In this document: positions 60,856 through 64,000 of the stretch, piece after piece | Layout of the letters: the number at the start of each line of letters is the position of its first letter | Position numbering within the stretch: the first letter of the stretch is position 1 | Source: JADCCX01 sp031373545 | GTDB taxonomy: Bacteria > Pseudomonadota > Alphaproteobacteria > Rhizobiales > Beijerinckiaceae | Reading direction: 5' to 3' | NCBI GenBank assembly: GCA_031373545.1 | Contig: JANMMT010000105.1 | Location: 1 to 64,000 of the forward strand | DNA length: 64,000 nucleotides | Notes under the pieces: model-generated | What the model was told of the DNA's origin: nothing | The model's input: only the letters and a program-made list of their open reading frames with translations | The model's database searches: none | Made by a program: the position numbers and the translations under genes

Positions 60856-61251
60856 GTTGGGCACGATGCGTGGGCGGCCATTGTCGTCGATCGCGACGAA
60901 GATGAAGGTCGCCTCGGTCACCTTCTCGCTTGTCATGGTCTGAAAGCGCTGCGCCCAGGCCTCGATCTTGATGGTCATGGAGGTGCGCCCCACCCGCTCC
61001 ACATCGGTGTAGACCGAGAGCACGTCGCCCACCTTCATGGGGCGAATGAAGGTCATGGCATCCACCTTGATGGTGACCACCCGCCCGCTCGCCCGCTCGA
61101 CGCCGCGAATGCCGCCCGCCTGATCCATGCGGGCCATCACCCAGCCGCCAAAAATATCACCGTTGGCATTCGTATCGGCGGGCATGGCGCTGATCCGCAG
61201 CGTGAGTTCGCCGCGCGGCGATTCGGTGGGGACCGGGTCGTTCTTGCTCAT
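60853..61251 (-). CDS. Acyl-CoA thioesterase, hotdog fold (YciA-like)
   Basis: A 132-residue hotdog thioesterase. It has the MPADTNANGDIFGGWVMARMDQAGG motif, typical of YciA/acyl-CoA hydrolases, with Asp and Gly in the active-site helix entry, and ATFIFVAIDDNGRPR near the C-terminus. The stop TGA lies inside the 15-bp MITE-end copy. It is convergent with the glycosylphosphotransferase and divergent from ppdK. Confidence 0.92.
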   Translation of the reverse strand: MSKNDPVPTESPRGELTLRISAMPADTNANGDIFGGWVMARMDQAGGIRGVERASGRVVTIKVDAMTFIRPMKVGDVLSVYTDVERVGRTSMTIKIEAWAQRFQTMTSEKVTEATFIFVAIDDNGRPRIVPN

Positions 61252-61421
61252 GACTCTTCTTGGGCGAAATGAACTTTTGCGGCAAGCTCGCGTTCAAGCC
61301 GCATTCAGGCGCATCCCAACAAGTGCTGCATTGCAATACGCCCCCTGCTGCGCCAGAAGGCTTCACCAGTGCGCGCAGATGCTGAACATTCGGGCTAATG
61401 GACAAATCGGGGCAAACGACG

Positions 61422-64000
61422 ATGTCGAAGTGGGTGTACTCGTTCGGGGATGGTCGGGCCGAAGGCGAAGCGGGCATGAAGAACCTGCTCGGCGGCAAGG
61501 GCGCCAATCTGGCTGAGATGTCCAATCTGGGACTGCCGGTGCCTCCCGGCTTCACGGTCACCACCGACGTCTGTTCGGCGTATTATGCCAATGCGAAATC
61601 CTATCCGGCCGAGCTTGCCGACGAGGTCAGGACCGCGCTCGAGCATGTGGGCCAGCTCACGGGCCGCGTGTTCGGCGACAGCACCAATCCGCTCTTGGTC
61701 TCGGTGCGTTCGGGCGGCCGCGCCTCGATGCCGGGGATGATGGACACCGTGCTCAACCTCGGCCTCAACGATGCCACGGTCAATGCGCTGGCAGCTGGAG
61801 GCGGCGAGCGCTTTGCCTATGACAGCTACCGGCGCTTCATCACGATGTATTCCAACGTGGTGCTGGGCATCGAACACCATAATTTCGAGGACATCCTGGA
61901 AGAATACAAGGAACGTCGCAGCGTGACGCTCGACACGGATCTTTCAGCGGATGACTGGAAATCGATGATTCCGGCCTACAAGGCCTGCGTGCAGGAGCAC
62001 CTCGGACGGCCCTTCCCGCAGGACCCGCACGAGCAACTCTGGGGCGCGATCGGGGCCGTCTTCGATTCATGGATGAACGCCCGCGCGATCAAGTACCGCG
62101 ACATGCACGACATTCCGGCCTCCTGGGGCACAGCGGTCAACGTGCAGGCCATGGTCTTCGGCAACATGGGGGATACCTCCGCCACCGGCGTTGCCTTCAC
62201 GCGCAACCCATCCACCGGCGCAAAGGAGCTTTACGGCGAGTTCCTGATCAACGCGCAGGGCGAGGATGTGGTGGCCGGCATCCGCACGCCCCAGGACATC
62301 ACGGAGGCGGCGCGCATCGCTTCGAAATCCTCGAAGGCCTCGATGGAAGTTGCCATGCCAGACGCCTACGGCGAATTGGTGCGCATCTACGGCATTCTGG
62401 AAAAACACTACCGCGACATGCAGGACATGGAATTCACGGTGGAGCGCGGCAAGCTGTGGATGCTCCAGACACGCAACGGCAAGCGCACGGCGAAAGCCGC
62501 CTTGAAGATTGCGGTTGATCTGGCGAATGAAGGCCTGATCACGCAGAAGGAAGCCATCCTGCGCATCGATCCGCTGTCGCTGGATCAGCTGCTGCACCCG
62601 ACGATCGATCCCAAGGCCGAGCGCCAGCGCATCACCAGCGGCTTGCCTGCCTCGCCGGGGGCAGCCTCAGGCGAAATCGTCTTTAATTCTGATGCCGCCG
62701 AGCAAGCCAGGAAGGCCGGGCGCAAGAGCATTCTCGTACGCGTGGAAACCTCACCCGAGGACATCCACGGCATGCATGCGGCGGAAGGCATCCTCACCAC
62801 GCGCGGCGGCATGACCAGCCATGCGGCCGTCGTGGCGCGCGGCATGGGCAAACCCTGCGTATCGGGCGCGGGCACCATTCGCGTGGATTATGCCAAGCAG
62901 GTGATGATCGTGGGCGGCCACACCCTGAACGCCGGTGACTGGATCACCATCGATGGCTCGACAGGCGAGGTGCTCATGGGCCAGATCAAGATGCTCGAGC
63001 CGGAACTGTCGGGCGAGTTCAACACCCTGATGACCTGGGCGGATGCGGGCCGGCGCATGAAGGTGCGCACCAACGCCGAAACACCCAACGATGCGCGCAC
63101 CGCCCGCAAATACGGCGCGGAAGGCATCGGCCTGTGCCGCACCGAGCATATGTTCTTTGATGAGGAGCGCATTGTCGCCATGCGCGAGATGATCTGCGCC
63201 GACGATGAGAAAGGCCGCCGCGACGCGCTGGCCAAACTCCTGCCGATGCAGAAGAAGGACTTCGCCGAGCTGTTCGAGATCATGTCGGGCCTGCCGGTCA
63301 CCATCCGCCTGCTGGATCCGCCGCTGCACGAGTTCCTGCCGCATACCGAGGCGGAAATGGTGGAGGTCGCCAAGGGCCTCGGCGTGTCGGTGGACAAGCT
63401 GCGCCAGCGCGCGGCAGAGCTGCACGAATTCAACCCCATGCTGGGGTTCCGGGGGTGCCGCCTCGCGGTGGCCTATCCCGAGATTGCCGAAATGCAGGCG
63501 CGCGCCATTTTCGAGGCCGCCATCGGCGCCGGCAACAAGACCGGTGAACTGGTGGTGCCGGAAATCATGGTGCCGCTGGTGATGACCCGCGCGGAACTGG
63601 ACCTCGTGAAGGCAAGAATCGACGCCATGGCCGATCTGGTGGCCAAGGAAACCGGACAGCGCATCGACTATCAGGTCGGCACCATGATCGAACTGCCACG
63701 CGCGGCGATCTGCGCGGGCGACATTGCCCATTCGGCGGAGTTCTTCTCCTTCGGCACCAACGACCTGACCCAGACGACGCTCGGCATCAGCCGCGACGAT
63801 GCAGCGAATTTCCTGGGCTTTTACAAGGAGCGGGGCATTCTCGCGCACGACCCCTTCGTGACGCTCGACCAGGAGGGCGTGGGTGCCTTGGTGCAGATGG
63901 CGGTGGAGCGCGGGCGCGCCACGCGTCAGGCCATCAAGCTGGGCATCTGCGGCGAGCACGGCGGCGACCCCGCCTCCATCGGCTTCTGCGAAGGCGTGGG
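61422..64000 (+). CDS. ppdK: Pyruvate, phosphate dikinase (partial at window end)
   Basis: PPDK interconverts pyruvate + ATP + Pi with PEP + AMP + PPi. The visible 859 residues start MSKWVYSFGDGRAEGEAG with KNLLGGKGANLAEM, the ATP-grasp domain with AFTRNPSTGAKELYGEF, the phosphohistidine His467 in GGMTSHAAVVARGMGKPC and the C-terminal PEP-binding barrel with the catalytic Cys843 in ICGEHGGDP. About 30-45 residues remain beyond the window edge. It is divergent from the thioesterase; the 170-bp gap between them holds no other gene. Confidence 0.95.
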   Translation, partial: MSKWVYSFGDGRAEGEAGMKNLLGGKGANLAEMSNLGLPVPPGFTVTTDVCSAYYANAKSYPAELADEVRTALEHVGQLTGRVFGDSTNPLLVSVRSGGRASMPGMMDTVLNLGLNDATVNALAAGGGERFAYDSYRRFITMYSNVVLGIEHHNFEDILEEYKERRSVTLDTDLSADDWKSMIPAYKACVQEHLGRPFPQDPHEQLWGAIGAVFDSWMNARAIKYRDMHDIPASWGTAVNVQAMVFGNMGDTSATGVAFTRNPSTGAKELYGEFLINAQGEDVVAGIRTPQDITEAARIASKSSKASMEVAMPDAYGELVRIYGILEKHYRDMQDMEFTVERGKLWMLQTRNGKRTAKAALKIAVDLANEGLITQKEAILRIDPLSLDQLLHPTIDPKAERQRITSGLPASPGAASGEIVFNSDAAEQARKAGRKSILVRVETSPEDIHGMHAAEGILTTRGGMTSHAAVVARGMGKPCVSGAGTIRVDYAKQVMIVGGHTLNAGDWITIDGSTGEVLMGQIKMLEPELSGEFNTLMTWADAGRRMKVRTNAETPNDARTARKYGAEGIGLCRTEHMFFDEERIVAMREMICADDEKGRRDALAKLLPMQKKDFAELFEIMSGLPVTIRLLDPPLHEFLPHTEAEMVEVAKGLGVSVDKLRQRAAELHEFNPMLGFRGCRLAVAYPEIAEMQARAIFEAAIGAGNKTGELVVPEIMVPLVMTRAELDLVKARIDAMADLVAKETGQRIDYQVGTMIELPRAAICAGDIAHSAEFFSFGTNDLTQTTLGISRDDAANFLGFYKERGILAHDPFVTLDQEGVGALVQMAVERGRATRQAIKLGICGEHGGDPASIGFCEGV

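Overview
This is a high-GC chromosomal window (64 kb) from an alphaproteobacterium, most likely a member of Hyphomicrobiales (Rhizobiales) or a close relative. The evidence is the sequence of GatA/GatB, MutL and DnaA, the gene order recF-dnaN-dnaA on one strand, the ArsR/methyltransferase-metF-metH operon, DUF1127 and DUF2293 proteins, and perfect TTAA-N7-TTAA (CtrA-type) sites in two intergenic regions. Most of the window is housekeeping chromosome. No rRNA, tRNA, CRISPR array, prophage or complete insertion sequence was found.

Layout. 1-5.5 kb: gatA (5' end abnormal), a small membrane protein and gatB, then a GNAT acetyltransferase, a glutathione S-transferase and two tandem DedA proteins. 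5.5-9.2 kb, minus strand: nitroreductase, a divergent MoeA, mutL. 9.3-12 kb, plus strand: a Cys-cluster (YkgJ-like) protein, an amidase, rsmE. 12-17.8 kb, minus strand: the methionine-cycle operon ArsR-methyltransferase/metF/metH, with an 18-bp operator-like inverted repeat in front. 17.8-22.4 kb: SDR, a LysR regulator divergent from a DUF1127 protein, marR, an NlpC/P60 peptidase, yciB, and a membrane protein of unknown role. A 269-bp palindrome-rich element with 30-bp inverted ends (MITE-like) sits at 22.4-22.6 kb. 22.6-27.2 kb, minus strand: ccmC-ccmD-ccmG without ccmAB, then a type I secretion pair. 27.4-31.4 kb, minus strand: recF, dnaN, dnaA, followed by a 0.7-kb AT-rich non-coding region with a perfect DnaA box and a CtrA box, a candidate replication origin. 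Genes to its left run mainly on the minus strand (22-33 kb) and to its right on the plus strand (33.5-46.5 kb), as expected around an origin.

32-42 kb: pyrC (minus), then ygfZ, tag, an HD hydrolase, a PTP-like phosphatase, an exported repeat/His-rich protein, and a four-gene catabolic-looking operon (MFS permease, AcuI-type oxidoreductase, TPP enzyme, SDR). 42-46.5 kb: DUF2293, a probable unannotated 28-residue amphipathic peptide gene with its own terminator, clpB, and a lower-GC DUF4238 gene. 46.7-54.6 kb, minus strand: a dipeptide/oligopeptide ABC transporter lacking a binding protein, a PlsC-type acyltransferase, rimI, tsaB (with a pentapeptide-repeat tail), a NifU-domain protein and a TctC-type binding protein. 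54.8-64 kb: malonyl-CoA synthetase, the EF-P modification set (epmB, epmA, efp), a polyprenyl glycosylphosphotransferase, a hotdog thioesterase and pyruvate phosphate dikinase, which runs off the window end.

The most novel-looking items are the tiny amphipathic peptide gene (42410-42496, minus), the palindrome-rich mobile element with a partial end copy 38 kb away, the putative origin with a CtrA site, the exported VxVRPA-repeat protein, and the ArsR-methyltransferase regulator of metF/metH. All functional statements are from reading sequence and motifs; no database search was run.
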